Positions 50,427-62,600 of a stretch of DNA of 64,000 nucleotides are shown piece after piece. Origin of the DNA: Mycobacterium ostraviense (lineage in GTDB: Bacteria > Actinomycetota > Actinomycetes > Mycobacteriales > Mycobacteriaceae); NCBI RefSeq assembly GCF_002705925.1, contig NZ_NKRE01000001.1, forward strand, positions 3,079,002 to 3,143,001, written 5' to 3'. How positions within the stretch are numbered: the first letter of the stretch is position 1; the number at the start of each line of letters is the position of its first letter. The notes below the pieces were generated by a model. That model was not told the origin of the DNA and did not search any database. It saw only the letters and a list, made by a program, of their open reading frames with translations. The position numbers were made by a program, and so were the translations under genes.

Positions 50427-50951
50427 CTACATGGGCACCAGGAACTCGGAAGTGTAGAACTCGGCGGGGTCTTGGGAATTGCTGTTGGGACGCTCGACAA
50501 TTACCCACACCCCGGTCGTACCCTGGCGCACCGTGTCCTGAATGGTCACCGTCCCGGTCCCGCCCGCATCGAGGTCAAGGCCGGTGAAAGCGGTGCCCGG
50601 GGCCCCGGGACCGCACGGGGCTGTAGATGGGCGGGGCGCCTGTATCAGGCCGACGTCGTAATGCATCCCCGGCTGCGCGGTGTTGACCAGGTGTACCTCG
50701 GCGACCACCTGCGATCCCGCGCGGTGGATGAGCGCAGAGCCGGTTCCTGTAGGGGGCGGAACCGCCGGCAACCTGGGCGCGACAGAGGTGCGGCTGTAAT
50801 CGCATTGCCGCATAGCCGCTCCCAGCGCCACCCTGGTGGCGCTGCTCGAGCCCGGATTGGCCGGCGCGGTGGCGACCGTGATCGCCGCCGCCGGGCAACT
50901 CGCCAAAGTGATTGCTGCCGTAAAGGTCATAGTTCGTGTCAGCCTGCGCAT
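50427..50951 (-). CDS. Secreted protein of unknown function (174 aa)
   Basis: A 174-residue protein with an N-terminal signal peptide (MRRLTRTMTFTAAITLASCPAAA, about 1-27). The mature part is beta-rich with two Cys (QCDYSRT and APCGPG) that may pair, and VVAEVHLVNTAQPGMHYDVGLIQ, GTVTIQDTVRQGTTGVWVIV at the end, like a small immunoglobulin-type sandwich. GGTGGGGG before the ATG serves as ribosome site. A longer start is possible, but the signal would then be internal. It stands alone between the small-gene operon and the arylsulfotransferase-like gene, which it diverges from. Confidence 0.7.
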   Translation of the reverse strand: MRRLTRTMTFTAAITLASCPAAAITVATAPANPGSSSATRVALGAAMRQCDYSRTSVAPRLPAVPPPTGTGSALIHRAGSQVVAEVHLVNTAQPGMHYDVGLIQAPRPSTAPCGPGAPGTAFTGLDLDAGGTGTVTIQDTVRQGTTGVWVIVERPNSNSQDPAEFYTSEFLVPM

Positions 50952-51176
50952 GGCCCCCACCGTTCTTTCCCCGCGGTTTGCCCGACCCGCACTAGCTTCG
51001 CTAGCTATTGACCGCATCGGCGACGGTGAAACCTCGCGCTGATTTGCCGGCTGGGTGCGGACGAATCACGCCGCCCGCCCATCGAATCTGGTGTATAACC
51101 ACAGCGACCGGCTGGGGGGAGTAGCGCTTTCCAAGGGTGTGACTAACAGCGTGATGGGCACGTCGAAACGAGTTCG

Positions 51177-52637
51177 ATGACAGGCGAATTGCGGATCTCG
51201 CGGCGACAACTTGGTGTCGCCACGGGCGCCATTCTCGCGGGCGGGCTGATTGCCGTCGGTACCCGCGGGCACAAGTCCGCGACCTCCGCAGCCTCGGCCG
51301 TCTCGCCGCAATCGCTGGGGTACGTGGTCAACGTCGACAAGCCCGGCGGTGCGTCCGGCTATGTATTCTTTGTCTCCGGAACCACGGCGGCCCACCTTGG
51401 GACCGTGTCGCGCCCGTGTGTGCTGGTCGTCGCCGACAAGGCCGGACATGTGGTGTGGCAGCGCGAACTTCCGGCCGGGGAGACCGCGGGCAACCTCCGG
51501 GTCCAGCGCTACCGGGGAAAGCCGGTGCTCACCTGGTGGCAGGGCCGCAAGCAATGGGGGCACGGGCTCGGCGCCAGCTATATCGCCGATGAACATTACA
51601 ACGTGATCAGTACCCTGACGCCCGGCGGCGAGTTGTCGTCGGACATGCACGAATTCCGGCTCACCCCGGACGGCCGCGCCTTGATCACGTCCTACCCGGA
51701 GGTCGCGGCCGACCTGACGGCCATCGGCGGACCCAGGGACGGCCGGGTCTACGACTGCACCGCCTCGGTGGTCGACGTAGCCACGAAACAGACGTTGTTC
51801 CAGTGGGATGCGTTGAGCCACGTCCCGATCAGCGATTCACCGGCGAAATACACCGCCGGTCAAACGCTCGACGTGTACCACATGAACTCGATCGCGCTGG
51901 ACCCGGCGGGCAACTTGGTGATCAGCATGCGCGCCCTCTCCACGGTCTTCAACGTCGATTACCGCACCGGCGCCATCAACTGGCGACTGGGCGGTAAGCG
52001 GTCCACGTTCGCCCTGGACGACGGCGTCGAATTCGCCTACCAGCACGACGTGGAGATGCCCGATGCCACCACGATCACGTTGTTCGACAACCACTTCCAG
52101 GGCAGTCAGGGGCACATGGGCGATGGGTCCGTGCCGACCAGCCTGAAATGGATCCACCTGGATATTGCTGCCGGCCGGGCGAGCCTGGTCCGGGCCCAGC
52201 GGCACCCGGGAGATCTCAGCGTGGGGGCCATGGGCAATCTGCAACAGCTCCCTGGTGGCAACACCTTCTCCGGATGGGGCACCGCCGAACACATCGCCGA
52301 GTTCACCGCGGGCGGCGAGATGGTGTTCGACGCCAGCCTGCCCGGCGGTACCTATCGGGCGTTCCTCGACGAGTGGACCGGCGATCCCGTCGAACCCCCG
52401 CAACTGACCTTCGCCGGCGATACCGCACACGCCATCTGGAACGGCGCCACCAGGGTGGACCGGTGGCGGTTACTGCACGGCCCGGAAAGCAACACCTTGA
52501 CGCCTCGGACCACCGTCGCCTGGTCCGGCTACGACACGTCGATCCCGCTGACGGGAAGCCCGGACGGCTACTACCAACTCGAGGCGCTGGACGCCGCCGG
52601 GGCCGTCATCGGCAAGAGTGTGCTGATCGCACGGTGA
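51177..52637 (+). CDS. Tat-exported arylsulfotransferase-like protein
   Basis: A 486-residue protein with a twin-arginine signal (ISRRQLGVATG, Arg9-Arg10) and hydrophobic core to about residue 27. The rest is a six-bladed beta-propeller of the arylsulfotransferase (ASST) family: DMHEFRLTPDGRALITSYPE, DVYHMNSIALDPAGNLVISMR, INWRLGGKRSTF, FAYQHDVEMPDATTITLFDNH and NTFSGWGTAEHIAEF. ASST enzymes move sulfate between phenols; the catalytic His candidates are in HDVE and HMNS. Many actinobacterial members are uncharacterised. It lies next to embB in convergent orientation. No sulfur genes are near. Confidence 0.82.
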   Translation: MTGELRISRRQLGVATGAILAGGLIAVGTRGHKSATSAASAVSPQSLGYVVNVDKPGGASGYVFFVSGTTAAHLGTVSRPCVLVVADKAGHVVWQRELPAGETAGNLRVQRYRGKPVLTWWQGRKQWGHGLGASYIADEHYNVISTLTPGGELSSDMHEFRLTPDGRALITSYPEVAADLTAIGGPRDGRVYDCTASVVDVATKQTLFQWDALSHVPISDSPAKYTAGQTLDVYHMNSIALDPAGNLVISMRALSTVFNVDYRTGAINWRLGGKRSTFALDDGVEFAYQHDVEMPDATTITLFDNHFQGSQGHMGDGSVPTSLKWIHLDIAAGRASLVRAQRHPGDLSVGAMGNLQQLPGGNTFSGWGTAEHIAEFTAGGEMVFDASLPGGTYRAFLDEWTGDPVEPPQLTFAGDTAHAIWNGATRVDRWRLLHGPESNTLTPRTTVAWSGYDTSIPLTGSPDGYYQLEALDAAGAVIGKSVLIAR

Positions 52638-52729
52638 GCAAGGCTGTGACGAGACTGCATCTATGTCGCCGAAACTGTGGCCACCGCGTGCCTCGGGGCC
52701 TCGAACCCGCGATGAACGCAGACTCGGAC

Positions 52730-55700
52730 TCAGGGGCCGATCCGGATCTTGCCCGGCGACCACAATCCGCTGCGGGTCGCTGTGCCCAGGTCGAGTTGTG
52801 CGGGCGGGGCATCGACCAGGGTGTCGAACTTGCGCAGTGATCCCCAGTCGCGGGCCCAGTCGCGCGACAGATAGGTCGCCATCACATGGGCGCGCAGCAG
52901 CAAATCGGTGATGCCCAGCAGGCCGCCGTTGACGCCATCTTCCCAGGTGTCGGTGTCCAGCTTCTTGGCGTTGTAGTCCGGCGTGATACGGAATTTTGGA
53001 ATTTCGGTGACGCCGTTGACGTGCAGCATCGGCTGCTGACACGGGAACGCCAGCCCGACCGCCCAGTCCAGCAGCACCGGTTGGGTGGAGCCGACGTATT
53101 CCTGCAACGACCGCAGGTCCGGCACCCGCGGCGGGGTCACCGCGATCCAGTCCTCGGGGGTCAGGGACAGGTCCTCGGCCACCACGCGGACAGCGACGGC
53201 GTCGGCGGGCATCTTGTCGCGGGCGAACCGCAGATTGCGCCAGGCTTTGGGCTGTTCCCCGTACAGGTCGTCGGGCACCAGCCGTCCGGCGGGCACCAGC
53301 GCGCCCGGCCCCGGCCGGGCGTACTCCAGCACCACCGTCTGCCCGGGGGTGTAGCCGTGCAGCACGCTGTGCCCGGCGATCTTGCCGGCGGCGGTCACCA
53401 CCACCAGCGGATGTCCGTCGTCCGGCTCGGGCAGCAGATACCACGCCGAGGCGAGTTTGCTCTGCTGCTGCGGCCCGGTGGTGTAGGTGCCCGCCAGCGG
53501 AACCCGCGCGGGGTCGAGTTGGTAGGGCAGCGGCACCGTGGAGCCGTTGATGCCCGCCGTCTTGAGTTTGGTCGGCGCGTCCCAGTCGTAGTCGGTGCCC
53601 GGCTGGTTGGGTTTCATCACGATCGCCTCGGCGACGGTATGTTCCGGCACGCCGTTGGGGGTGAAGCCGGTTGGGTTGATGCCGCCCAGCGGCCCCAGCG
53701 GGCCGTAATCGCCGGGCAGCGCAGTCATGAAGCCCTCGTTGGGATCCGGCTCGACGAGCACGTCGTCGGCCAGCCCGCAGCCGCCAACGAACGCCCGCAG
53801 GTTGGACCAGCCGTTGGAGTAGGTGGGGTATTGGCGCACGATCCCGGCCACCATCGACGCGACGAATACCAGCGCCATGAGGCCGGCCGCCAGCGGGACC
53901 GGCGCGGTGGTCAGTGCGCGCGGCACGCGGCCCTCACCGCTGCCCCGGGGTGCGAAATGCAACCAGGCCGCATACAGCGCGGCGATCGCGAACAGCGCGA
54001 AAAAGATTGTGCTGACCGTGATTCCGGCGATCTTCGGCATCGCGCTGTTGAACGGCACGCCGTAGCTGGACACGTACCACCAGCCGTTGGTGGTGGCCCA
54101 GCACAACGCCAGCATGAACAACACCGCCGCCAGGAACGCCATCCGGTTGCGCGACCAGCGCAGCACCGCTGGCGACACCAATACCGTCGTCAGCGCCGCC
54201 ATCGCCGCCCCCACCGCGGCGAACAGCCCGAAGTGGTGCACCCACTTGGTCGGGGTGAACATCAAGAAGAACATGGTGGCGAAGATGACGCCCATCAACC
54301 GCCACGCCGGCCCCCGCGCCACACCGGGAATTCGCTTGCGCCGCAGCATGATAAACACCGCGGTGAACAGGCACAGCGCGGTGATCAGGAAGCCGAACCG
54401 GCGCGACAGCGAACCGTCGACGGTGGGCAGGATGAGATAGTAGTAACGCAGGTTCTCGGTGTACCAGGCCTGACTGGGACCGATCTTTCCGCGAACCCTG
54501 GTGGCTTCCAACACCGTTGACAGCGTCTGGTCGGCGAAGACGACGGTCAGGATGATGGTGCCGGCGGCCAGCATCGGCGACAGCAACGGCAACGTGCCCA
54601 CCAGGCGGTGGCGTTTCACGAAGATCCGCAGGATCGGGCGGCCGCCGGCCACCAGCGCGGCCACCGCGATCAAGCCGGTGGGCTGCACACCGAGCGTGAA
54701 CGCGGCGGCGATGATCGCCAGCGCCGCCGGGGTGAGCCGGCTGTACCGCATCGACCGCTCGATCAGCACATAGGTGACCAGCGAGCCCAGCGCGATAATG
54801 CCTTCGGGCCGCAGGCCGTTGTTGAACGGCATCCACGCGGTCAGCAGGACCATCGCCGCGGCCCAGTTGGCGGCTTTGCTGGCCGCCACCGCCGGCCCCA
54901 GCCGTGGCAGCACCTCACGCGAGAGCAGCAGCCAGCACACCAGCCCGGCGAACAGGTCCGGCAACCGCATCCAAATGCTGGCGTCGCTGACGTGGGTCAT
55001 CAGCGCCAGCAGGTTGTAGTACCAGCCGAACGGGTCTTCCGGGCTGCCGAACCAGCGGAAGTAGTTGGACATGTAGCCGGCGCGATCAGCGACCCGGGCC
55101 ATGCCCAGGATGTAGCCGTCATCGGAGGAGTTGGCGCCGATGACGTGCCAGAGCAGGAACGCGAAGATCACCACGGCGTCGAGCAGGGTGAAGGTGCGCC
55201 AGTTCGCCGGGATCCACCGACGCATCCCGCCCGGCGACGATGCAGGCCGATGCGGCCTGAGGAGAAGCCGGGCAATTGAGCCCCGCCCGTCCAGCTGATC
55301 GAGCCGCCACAGCGCGATCAACGCCACGACGGTGGCCGCGATCGCGCCGATGATCGCCAGCAGTTTCAGCGTGGTGGGGGTGGTGGAGAACCGGGTGTCG
55401 ATGGTCGCCGACAGCTTCAGCCCGGGCGGCGCGGGACCGGTGAGGTCGGTGAACACCCCGACAATCTGAGGCCGCAGGTTGGGGTCGGGGAAGCCGCCGC
55501 GCAATGGTTGCCCGCCGGGATCCTTGAGGCCCACGAAGGTGGCGAAGGTTCCGGCGTGCGTCGAGGTGACCTCGATCTGCTGGCATTGCGGGGAAGCCAC
55601 CTGGTCGCGTGGCACCGACAGGATCACCACGTTGCGGTCGGTGACGTCGACCCGCTGGCTGCTGACGACGACGAACATCGCCTGCAGGTTGGCGTCCTTG

Positions 55701-55975
55701 CCCTGCTTGGGCGCGGTGCCCAGCACCACACCGCCCTGCGGCGGCATGGCGCGCACCACCTCGCACGGCACGGTGGCGGTCAGGTCGACCGGCGTCAGCG
55801 AAATCAACGGCGCGGTCACGCTATTAAGCCGCCCTTGCTGCGGCCAGTTGAGCATCGCGGTGGTCTGCACGACGGGCAACAGCGGCGTGGCGACAGATAA
55901 CACGAAGCCGACCAAGCCAGCGACGATGGCGACCCAGCGCGTCACCCGCACATCGCGGGTCTCGGTCACCCTCAT
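52730..55975 (-). CDS. embB: Arabinosyltransferase EmbB
   Basis: GT-C enzyme that, with EmbA, builds the terminal hexa-arabinoside of arabinogalactan; main target of ethambutol. The 1081-residue protein has about 15 helices and a large C-terminal periplasmic carbohydrate-binding domain. The catalytic loop reads [18 protein letters not shown]; the Met after ILG corresponds to Met306 of M. tuberculosis, and FNNGLRPEG (Gly406) and [10 protein letters not shown] (Gln497) also keep the susceptible residues. The proline-motif region [16 protein letters not shown] is intact. I chose the ATG at 55975, which overlaps the embA stop (ATGA). Confidence 0.97.
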   Translation of the reverse strand: MRVTETRDVRVTRWVAIVAGLVGFVLSVATPLLPVVQTTAMLNWPQQGRLNSVTAPLISLTPVDLTATVPCEVVRAMPPQGGVVLGTAPKQGKDANLQAMFVVVSSQRVDVTDRNVVILSVPRDQVASPQCQQIEVTSTHAGTFATFVGLKDPGGQPLRGGFPDPNLRPQIVGVFTDLTGPAPPGLKLSATIDTRFSTTPTTLKLLAIIGAIAATVVALIALWRLDQLDGRGSIARLLLRPHRPASSPGGMRRWIPANWRTFTLLDAVVIFAFLLWHVIGANSSDDGYILGMARVADRAGYMSNYFRWFGSPEDPFGWYYNLLALMTHVSDASIWMRLPDLFAGLVCWLLLSREVLPRLGPAVAASKAANWAAAMVLLTAWMPFNNGLRPEGIIALGSLVTYVLIERSMRYSRLTPAALAIIAAAFTLGVQPTGLIAVAALVAGGRPILRIFVKRHRLVGTLPLLSPMLAAGTIILTVVFADQTLSTVLEATRVRGKIGPSQAWYTENLRYYYLILPTVDGSLSRRFGFLITALCLFTAVFIMLRRKRIPGVARGPAWRLMGVIFATMFFLMFTPTKWVHHFGLFAAVGAAMAALTTVLVSPAVLRWSRNRMAFLAAVLFMLALCWATTNGWWYVSSYGVPFNSAMPKIAGITVSTIFFALFAIAALYAAWLHFAPRGSGEGRVPRALTTAPVPLAAGLMALVFVASMVAGIVRQYPTYSNGWSNLRAFVGGCGLADDVLVEPDPNEGFMTALPGDYGPLGPLGGINPTGFTPNGVPEHTVAEAIVMKPNQPGTDYDWDAPTKLKTAGINGSTVPLPYQLDPARVPLAGTYTTGPQQQSKLASAWYLLPEPDDGHPLVVVTAAGKIAGHSVLHGYTPGQTVVLEYARPGPGALVPAGRLVPDDLYGEQPKAWRNLRFARDKMPADAVAVRVVAEDLSLTPEDWIAVTPPRVPDLRSLQEYVGSTQPVLLDWAVGLAFPCQQPMLHVNGVTEIPKFRITPDYNAKKLDTDTWEDGVNGGLLGITDLLLRAHVMATYLSRDWARDWGSLRKFDTLVDAPPAQLDLGTATRSGLWSPGKIRIGP

Positions 55976-58900
55976 GGGAGAGCCCTGATCGGTCCTTGCC
56001 GGCTCCAGCCGGGCACGGTCACCACGCCTTGTTGGACGACGGCATCCGGCGCCTGATCGGCCGGCACCAGCCGGTAGTACTGCTCCACCGTTCCCCAGTC
56101 GCGATACCAGTCGCCGCGTAGGTAGGTGGAGATCGTCGAGGTCCGCAGCAGCGCCTGGGTGAACAGGAACGGGCCGCCGGTGGAGCTGGACTGCCACAGG
56201 TTCGACGACACCGCGGTCTGCTTGTGGTCGGGCATGATCCGGTATTGCGGAAGTTCGGCCACGCCAAGGTGTTCGGAGAACGGCCGCTGGCAGGGGAAGT
56301 TGGCGGCGGTCGCGATGTCCATCAACACCGGTGTCTGGGAGCCGATCAGCTGCTGCAGCGTTTCCAGCACCGGCACCCGCGGCGGGGTGAACGCGAACCA
56401 TTGCTCGGGGCTCAGGTTGGGGTCGTAGGCGACGATGCGCGCCACGTCGGCCTCCGGCGGGGCCCAGGTCAGCGGGAACCGCAGGTTGCGCCACGCCGGT
56501 TGCGGCCCGAGGTCGATCGGGAACACCTGCCCGAGCGCCTGGATGCTGCCGTCGGGGCGGGTGAGGCCCCACTGCAGCTTCAGTGACTGGCCGTAGACGA
56601 AGTCGCCGTCCTCTTTGTAAGACCAGATGGCCCCGGCGGCCGAGATCACGACCAGCGGCCGGTCCGCGCTGCGGGCGGGCAGTTGATACCAGGCCGAGGT
56701 GGCCGTTGCGGCCAGGGTGTTTTCGCCGTAGCTGCCCATCACTGCGGTGCGAGCCGGGTCCAGCCCGAACGGCAGCGCCGCGTGCGACCCGTTGACCCCG
56801 ACCGGGCCCTTGCCGCCGGCGGTGCCTGCGGAGTCGGTGATGGCGGCGTTGGGTTTGTTGGGCGATGCGTCGGAGTTGACCACTCCGGGTTTGCTGACCA
56901 CCGGGTCGGACTTCAGGTCCTCACCCACGCCCTCGGGCTTGAAGCCGACCGGGTTGACGCCGCCGAGCGGTCCGTCGGGTCCGAAGGTCTGACCCGGAAC
57001 CGGTTGCAGCATGCCGGCATTGGGGTCGGGCTCGGCCAGCACGTCGTCGGCCATAGCGCAACTGTTGGGCGACAGCCCGGATTCCAGCGCGGCCAGGTTG
57101 GCCTTGGCGGTGGTGTACAGCGGGTAGCGGGCGGCCGCGCCCTTGGCCAGCGAGCCGACTTCGCCCAGCACCATGATCACCGCGACCACCAGCAACGGGG
57201 TGGAGGCCAGGACCCGGTTGCGCCGGTTGTCCTTGACCTCGGTGTGCCCGGCGTAGTCCATCCGGAAGTGGTACCAGGCGGCCAGCAGGCCGGTCAGCAC
57301 CGACAGCGCCAGGAACATCGACGTCACCGGGTGGCTGGCGATGACCGGCTGGATGTCGTACCACGGCACCCCGTAGTTGCCGACGTAGAACCAGCCGTTG
57401 ATGCCCGAGGTGGCCCACGCCAGCACGAACAGCAACGCGGTGATGTAGAGCGTGAGGTTTCGCCGGCTGTGCAGCCCGATCCGCGCCACGGTGAACGCGG
57501 TGACCGCCCCCAAGGCGCCCGCCAGGCTGGCGAACGCGCCGAACTGGATGGCCCATTTGGTCGGGGTGAATGTCAACAGCAGCAGGCCGACAGCCGTCGT
57601 GCCGATCAGCCGCCAGGCCGGACCGCTGGCCAGCCCCGGCACCCGGCCGCGCCGCAGCAGCACGAACAGCATTCCGAACAGGCACAGCAACATCACCAGC
57701 ACGGCGAATCGCCGCGACATCGACCCGTCCGCATTGGACTCGACTGTGAGGAAGTAGTAGCGCAGGAAGTCTTGGTACCACGCGATCGTGGGCCCGACCT
57801 TGTACTTGATCCGCGCCGACTCGGCGACCGTCGCCAACGTCTGGCTGCGGAACACCACCACGGTGATCAGCGACAGTGACGCCGCCAGCACTGCCAGCGG
57901 CGCCAGTAGGCCGTCGGTGGCCTGGCGCCGCCGGATGATTTGGGCGATGGCACGGGCGCCGGCGAGCAATGGGGCCAGCGCTATCAGGCCCTGCGGCGCC
58001 AGCGTAGCGGTCAGCATTGCGACGATGATGGCGAACGCGCCCGGCGCCAGGTGGCGTTGCGCGATCGAGCGTTCCACCAGCACCCAGGTGACCAGCACAC
58101 CCAGCGCGATCAGCGGCTCGGGCCGCAGGCCGTTGTTGAATGGCAGCCACGCGGCCAGGAACACCGCGCCCGCGGTCAGCACCGCCGCCCGGTTGGATGC
58201 CAGGCCGCCCTTGCCCGGTCCCAGCCGCCGCAGCGCGAAGTGATTGATGAGCAGCCAGCAGCCGATCCCGGCCAGCGTGGCCGGCAGCCGCATCCACACG
58301 CCGGCGGTGCTCACCGAGGCCAGCCGGGCCAGCGCCCCGAGATACCAGTCGAACGGCGCCTCCGTGGTGCCGAAGTAACGGTAGTAGTTGGCGACATAGC
58401 CGGCCTTGGGCGCGATGCGGGCGACGGTCAGGTTGTAGCCGTCGTCGGAGGAGGTGGCGCCGATGATGTGCCAGAGCAGCAGTGTGGCGATCACCCCGGC
58501 GTCGGCAAGCCAGGTCGCGAAGCCCGCTCGGGGGCGGCGTCGAGAGAGCCGTACGCCGCCCCGGCTCTGGCGATCCAGGACCGCCAACGCGACGATGGCG
58601 GCCGCGACCGCCAGCGCGCCCAGGGTCATCGCTATCGTTTTGACGGCGGCGGGGTTGGTGATGAATCGGGTGTCGACGTCCACGCGGGCCGACAGGCCGG
58701 GCTGGGCGGGCACCTTCAGGTCGGTAAAGATCCCGCCGACCTGCGGCTTCTTTTCGGCGGGCAGAGTTCCCGCGGCACCGGCAATGCCGACGAAGTCGGC
58801 GTGCGCACCGCCGGCGTCGGCCCACAGGTGCAGCACGCTGCAGCGTCCCTCGGCGATTGCCGAGCGCGACGCCACCGCGGCCACCGTGTCGCGGAAGGCG

Positions 58901-59247
58901 ACGACGACGGTGTCCTTGTCGGCCCGGACGAACAGGCCATGTTTACCGGTGTCCACGCCGCCGGTTGGCAGGGTCGACAGCACCAGGCCGCCGCCGGCGG
59001 GCAGGGTGGCGATCGCCGGGCACGGGACCGAGATGTCGAGCGCCCGCGGCGCCCCCGACACCAGCGGTGCGGTGATCTGGGTGACGCCGCCGTCGGCCGT
59101 ACTGCCCTGGGGCCACAGGATCGTCGCCGTCGTTTGCTTCACCGGAAGCAGCGGAACCAGGGCGCACAACAGCAGTCCGGCGATTCCCGAGACGACGGCT
59201 ACTAGGCGGGCGATCCGGTGAGATCGCTCATTACCGTCGAGGGGCAC
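55972..59247 (-). CDS. embA: Arabinosyltransferase EmbA
   Basis: Partner of EmbB in arabinogalactan arabinan synthesis. The 1091-residue protein starts (GTG) with [20 protein letters not shown] and has the catalytic [15 protein letters not shown] loop, the [15 protein letters not shown] segment, and the C-terminal periplasmic domain ending [14 protein letters not shown] (here [12 protein letters not shown]). There is no Shine-Dalgarno sequence. A TACGAT -10 element eight bases upstream suggests that the transcript is leaderless. Co-translated with embB. Confidence 0.97.
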   Translation of the reverse strand: MPLDGNERSHRIARLVAVVSGIAGLLLCALVPLLPVKQTTATILWPQGSTADGGVTQITAPLVSGAPRALDISVPCPAIATLPAGGGLVLSTLPTGGVDTGKHGLFVRADKDTVVVAFRDTVAAVASRSAIAEGRCSVLHLWADAGGAHADFVGIAGAAGTLPAEKKPQVGGIFTDLKVPAQPGLSARVDVDTRFITNPAAVKTIAMTLGALAVAAAIVALAVLDRQSRGGVRLSRRRPRAGFATWLADAGVIATLLLWHIIGATSSDDGYNLTVARIAPKAGYVANYYRYFGTTEAPFDWYLGALARLASVSTAGVWMRLPATLAGIGCWLLINHFALRRLGPGKGGLASNRAAVLTAGAVFLAAWLPFNNGLRPEPLIALGVLVTWVLVERSIAQRHLAPGAFAIIVAMLTATLAPQGLIALAPLLAGARAIAQIIRRRQATDGLLAPLAVLAASLSLITVVVFRSQTLATVAESARIKYKVGPTIAWYQDFLRYYFLTVESNADGSMSRRFAVLVMLLCLFGMLFVLLRRGRVPGLASGPAWRLIGTTAVGLLLLTFTPTKWAIQFGAFASLAGALGAVTAFTVARIGLHSRRNLTLYITALLFVLAWATSGINGWFYVGNYGVPWYDIQPVIASHPVTSMFLALSVLTGLLAAWYHFRMDYAGHTEVKDNRRNRVLASTPLLVVAVIMVLGEVGSLAKGAAARYPLYTTAKANLAALESGLSPNSCAMADDVLAEPDPNAGMLQPVPGQTFGPDGPLGGVNPVGFKPEGVGEDLKSDPVVSKPGVVNSDASPNKPNAAITDSAGTAGGKGPVGVNGSHAALPFGLDPARTAVMGSYGENTLAATATSAWYQLPARSADRPLVVISAAGAIWSYKEDGDFVYGQSLKLQWGLTRPDGSIQALGQVFPIDLGPQPAWRNLRFPLTWAPPEADVARIVAYDPNLSPEQWFAFTPPRVPVLETLQQLIGSQTPVLMDIATAANFPCQRPFSEHLGVAELPQYRIMPDHKQTAVSSNLWQSSSTGGPFLFTQALLRTSTISTYLRGDWYRDWGTVEQYYRLVPADQAPDAVVQQGVVTVPGWSRQGPIRALP

Positions 59248-59654
59248 GAGGGTCGATCGTAGGCGACGAGCCTGAGTGGCTTTCGGACGCGGGGCCGGAC
59301 AGGGAGGGCGGTTATTTCGATCGAGTCCGCGTCAGGTGCGTGAAGCCGCCGCTAAGCGGCGATGTGGGCGCAGTCAGCGCGGGCTCGATCGCTGGGGTGG
59401 GGTGGGCCCGACTCCGGCTACATCGTCAGGAACGGGGGCTGGTGGCATCGACCTGCGAAAACTCCTGCAAGGTCAAGAGGAGCCGCCTGAAATGCGCAGT
59501 TACCCGGAGCGCTCCTGAAAGCAGCCTGCTCCCGCATAGCTTTGTTAGGCCGAAGCCGAGTTCGGTGTCCTGGTGCGGCGCCGGAGCGCGATGGGGGCGC
59601 CGCGGCATATCTCGGAACGAAGCGGCCGGGCCCCAACACTCAAGAGGTCAACCC
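59248..59654. other. Unusually long embC-embA intergenic region
   Basis: 407 bases between the embC stop and the embA start; I remember under 100 bases in H37Rv. No gene can be supported. It contains the embA promoter (TACGAT at 59256-59261 on the minus strand), a small CGCCGC-TAA-GCGGCG stem-loop at 59347-59361, and otherwise ordinary GC-rich sequence. The embC transcript probably reads through or stops here. Confidence 0.6.
59256..59261 (-). promoter_or_regulatory. embA -10 element for a leaderless transcript
   Basis: On the minus strand TACGAT is followed by CGACCCTC and then the GTG start of embA, so a transcript starting seven to nine bases downstream would begin at the start codon. In M. 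tuberculosis, changes at -12 and -16 of embA raise expression, matching this position. No clear -35 is seen. Confidence 0.55.
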
Positions 59655-62600
59655 CTACCCCTCGCGCATTGGCGCGGGATTCCACAGGCCGCTACGGGTC
59701 ACCGTGCCCAGCTGCAAGCGCGCCGGCTCGGCGTCGGGGTAGTAGGGGGTTAGCCGCTGCAGCGAGCCCCAGTCCCGGAACCAGTCGTCCTTGAGATAGC
59801 TGGCCACCGTCGTAGCGCGCAGCAGCAACTCGGTGATGCCCAGCGGGCCGCCGCCGTTCTTGTCCATGACGGGAGAGTTGGCCTCGGCGCCGAACCGGTC
59901 CGGCAGGATCCGCCATTTCGGTGTCTCGATGACACCGTTTTGATGGCCGAACGGTCGCTGGCATGGGAATGCCAGCCCGACCAGCCAGTCCAGGAACACC
60001 GGATCCTTGGAGCCCACCACATCCTGCAGTGTGCGCAGCCGTGGAATGCGTGGCGGTGTCAAGGCGATCCAGTGCTGCGGAGCCAGGTCCTCGTCGTCGG
60101 CCACCAGGCGAATTTGGGTGGCGCTGTCGGGAATGGCCGACAGCGGCGCGCGTAGGTTACGCCAGGCCGGCACCGCGCCGACGTCGGCAAAGCTCATCGA
60201 GCCGCCGGGGTGTCCCGGCGCGGCTTGGTCGTCGGTGGCCCATTGCACCTGGACTTCGCGGGGGTCGAAGCGGCCGGCTGCCGAAACGACCAGCAGCGGT
60301 GTCTTGTTGCGTTCCTCCTTGGGGGGCAGGCGATACCAGCCCGACCGGAGCAGGGCGGGCACCTGGATGCCGGTCCGCCAGCTGCCCAGTACCGGGGTTC
60401 GGGCGGGGTCCAGGTTGAAGGGCAGCCGAGCGCGGGAGCCGTTGATCCCCGGTGCGGCGGTGGTGCCGCCTTCGGTGCCGGCTTCGGTGCCGGTGACCAG
60501 CCCGTCGTCGTTGATGAAGCTACGGTCACCCGGACGTTCCATCACCGGGTCGGCGGAGACGTCAGCGGGAATTCCGTTGGGCGTAAAGGCTTCTGATAAT
60601 CCGGCCCCGAGCGCCTCGGCAACCGGAGCGCTCACTGGCGGCAGCATGCCGGCGTCGGGATCGAGCTCCACCAGTACGTCTTCGGCCAGCCCGCACGTCT
60701 TGCCGGTCACAGCTTGCAGGTTGGACCGGCCGACGGACCACGCCGGGTACTGGGAAATCATCCCCAGGGTCAGCGACGCGACCTCCATGATCACCAGCAG
60801 CCACGTCGCAATTGCCAACGGGGACTGGATTATCCGGGCCAGCCGTGCCCCGATCCGGGTCTTGGGCGGCCCGTCGTCGGTGTCGACGAAGTTAAACCAC
60901 GCCGCCACCACCAGCACCAGGACCGAGAGCTCGAGCAGCGCGGTGGTGAGCGACCAGCGCCACTTCGGGAACGAATTCGACCATGGGACACCGAAATTGG
61001 AGACGTACCACCAGCCGTTGACGCTGGCGAAGGACAGCGCCATCACGAAGATCACCACGGCGGCGAACACGGTGCGGTTGCGTCGGGACCGCATCGCCGC
61101 CCCGGTCACCGCGACCGCGGCCAGCGCCCCCAGTGAGCCCGCCAGCCCGGCGAACACCCCGAAGTGGTGGGTCCATTTCGTCGGGGTGAACATCATGGCC
61201 AGGAACGAGATGATGGTGATCCCGATGATGCGGCGGCTGGGGCCGGCGGCCGTGCCCGGAATTCGCCCTTTGCGCAACGACATTGCCACCGCGACGGCGA
61301 GCGCGACGACCAGCGCCAGCACCGCGAAGCGGCGGGCCACCGACCCGTCGGGGCTGGCCATGAACAGCCGCTCGTAGCGGATGTGTTCGTCGAACCACTT
61401 GAGGCTGGGCCCGACGGCACGCTTGAGCAGGCTGGCCCCGGTCTCGCCGGCAAATGTCTGGTCGCGGAAGATCAAGATCGCTGTGACGGTGGCCGCGGCG
61501 AGCAGCGGCGCCAGCAGCGGCAGCGCGCCGAACTGTTTGTAACGCCGGTGCAGGATGGTCCGCAGCGGCCCGATGGCGACCAGCAGCGCGCCGATCGAGG
61601 CGATGCCGGTGGGCCCGGAGAACAGCGTCAGCGCACCGAGGATGCAGGCGATCGCCACCGGCAGCAGCCGGCTGGTGGCCACCGCGCGCTCCACCGAACA
61701 CCAGGTCAGCAGGATGCCCAGGGCGATGATCGGCTCCGGTCGCAGGCCGTTGTTCAGCGGCAGCCAGACCGCCAGGAACATGCCTGCCGCCGTCCACGCC
61801 GCCGCGCGGCTGTGTTTGACGGCGTGGCCGAGACGGGGGATGACCTCGCGGCTGATCAACCACCAGCACGTCAAGGCCATCGCCAGGGTGGGCAGCCGCA
61901 TCCAGACGCTGGCGGTGCTGACGTGTGCCCACAGTGCCAGCAGGTCGTAGTACCAGCCGAAGGGCGCCTCGGGTGTGCCGAACCAGCGGTAATAGTTCGC
62001 CATGTAGCCCGCGTGTTCGGACACCCGGGCCATGGTCAGGATGTAGCCGTCGTCGGAGGTATTGGCGCCGACGACGTGCCACCACACCAGCACGGCGATG
62101 ACCAGGGCGTCCAGCCCGCCGACCGACCACCAGCGCCGCGGCAGGATGCGCCGGTGGCGGGTGCCGTCGGCGGTGTCGAGGACGTGCAGTGCCACCAGGG
62201 CGACGGCGGTGGACAGCAGGCCGAGGATCATCGCGGCCATCTTCAGCGGGGTGGGGCTGCTGCTGTAGCGGGTGTCGACGGTTGCCGAGAAGCTCAGGCC
62301 CGGCGGTGTCGGCCCGGACAGATCGGTGAACACTCCGACGATCTGCGGCCGAAAGTCGTAGCCGCCGCGCTCCCCGCGCAGCGGTTCGCCGGGATGTCCG
62401 GTGTTGGGACCCTGTTTGAGCCCCACGAATTCGGCGGCGACCTTGTCGGCGTGGGCGGTGAACGTCAACTGCTGACATGCGGGGCTCAGCACCTGGCTCA
62501 GCGGAGCGCTGACCACCGGGACATTGCGCACCACCAGCACCAGGTCGTCGTTGGCGCGCTCGATGAGCAGCCCGCGGTCGACGGCGATGGGGGCCTGCTT

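Noticed and set aside
52886..54520. A 544-codon frame opposite embB, and similar frames opposite embA and embC
   Set aside because: Very Arg/His/Gly-rich, overlapping conserved arabinosyltransferase coding sequence on the other strand.
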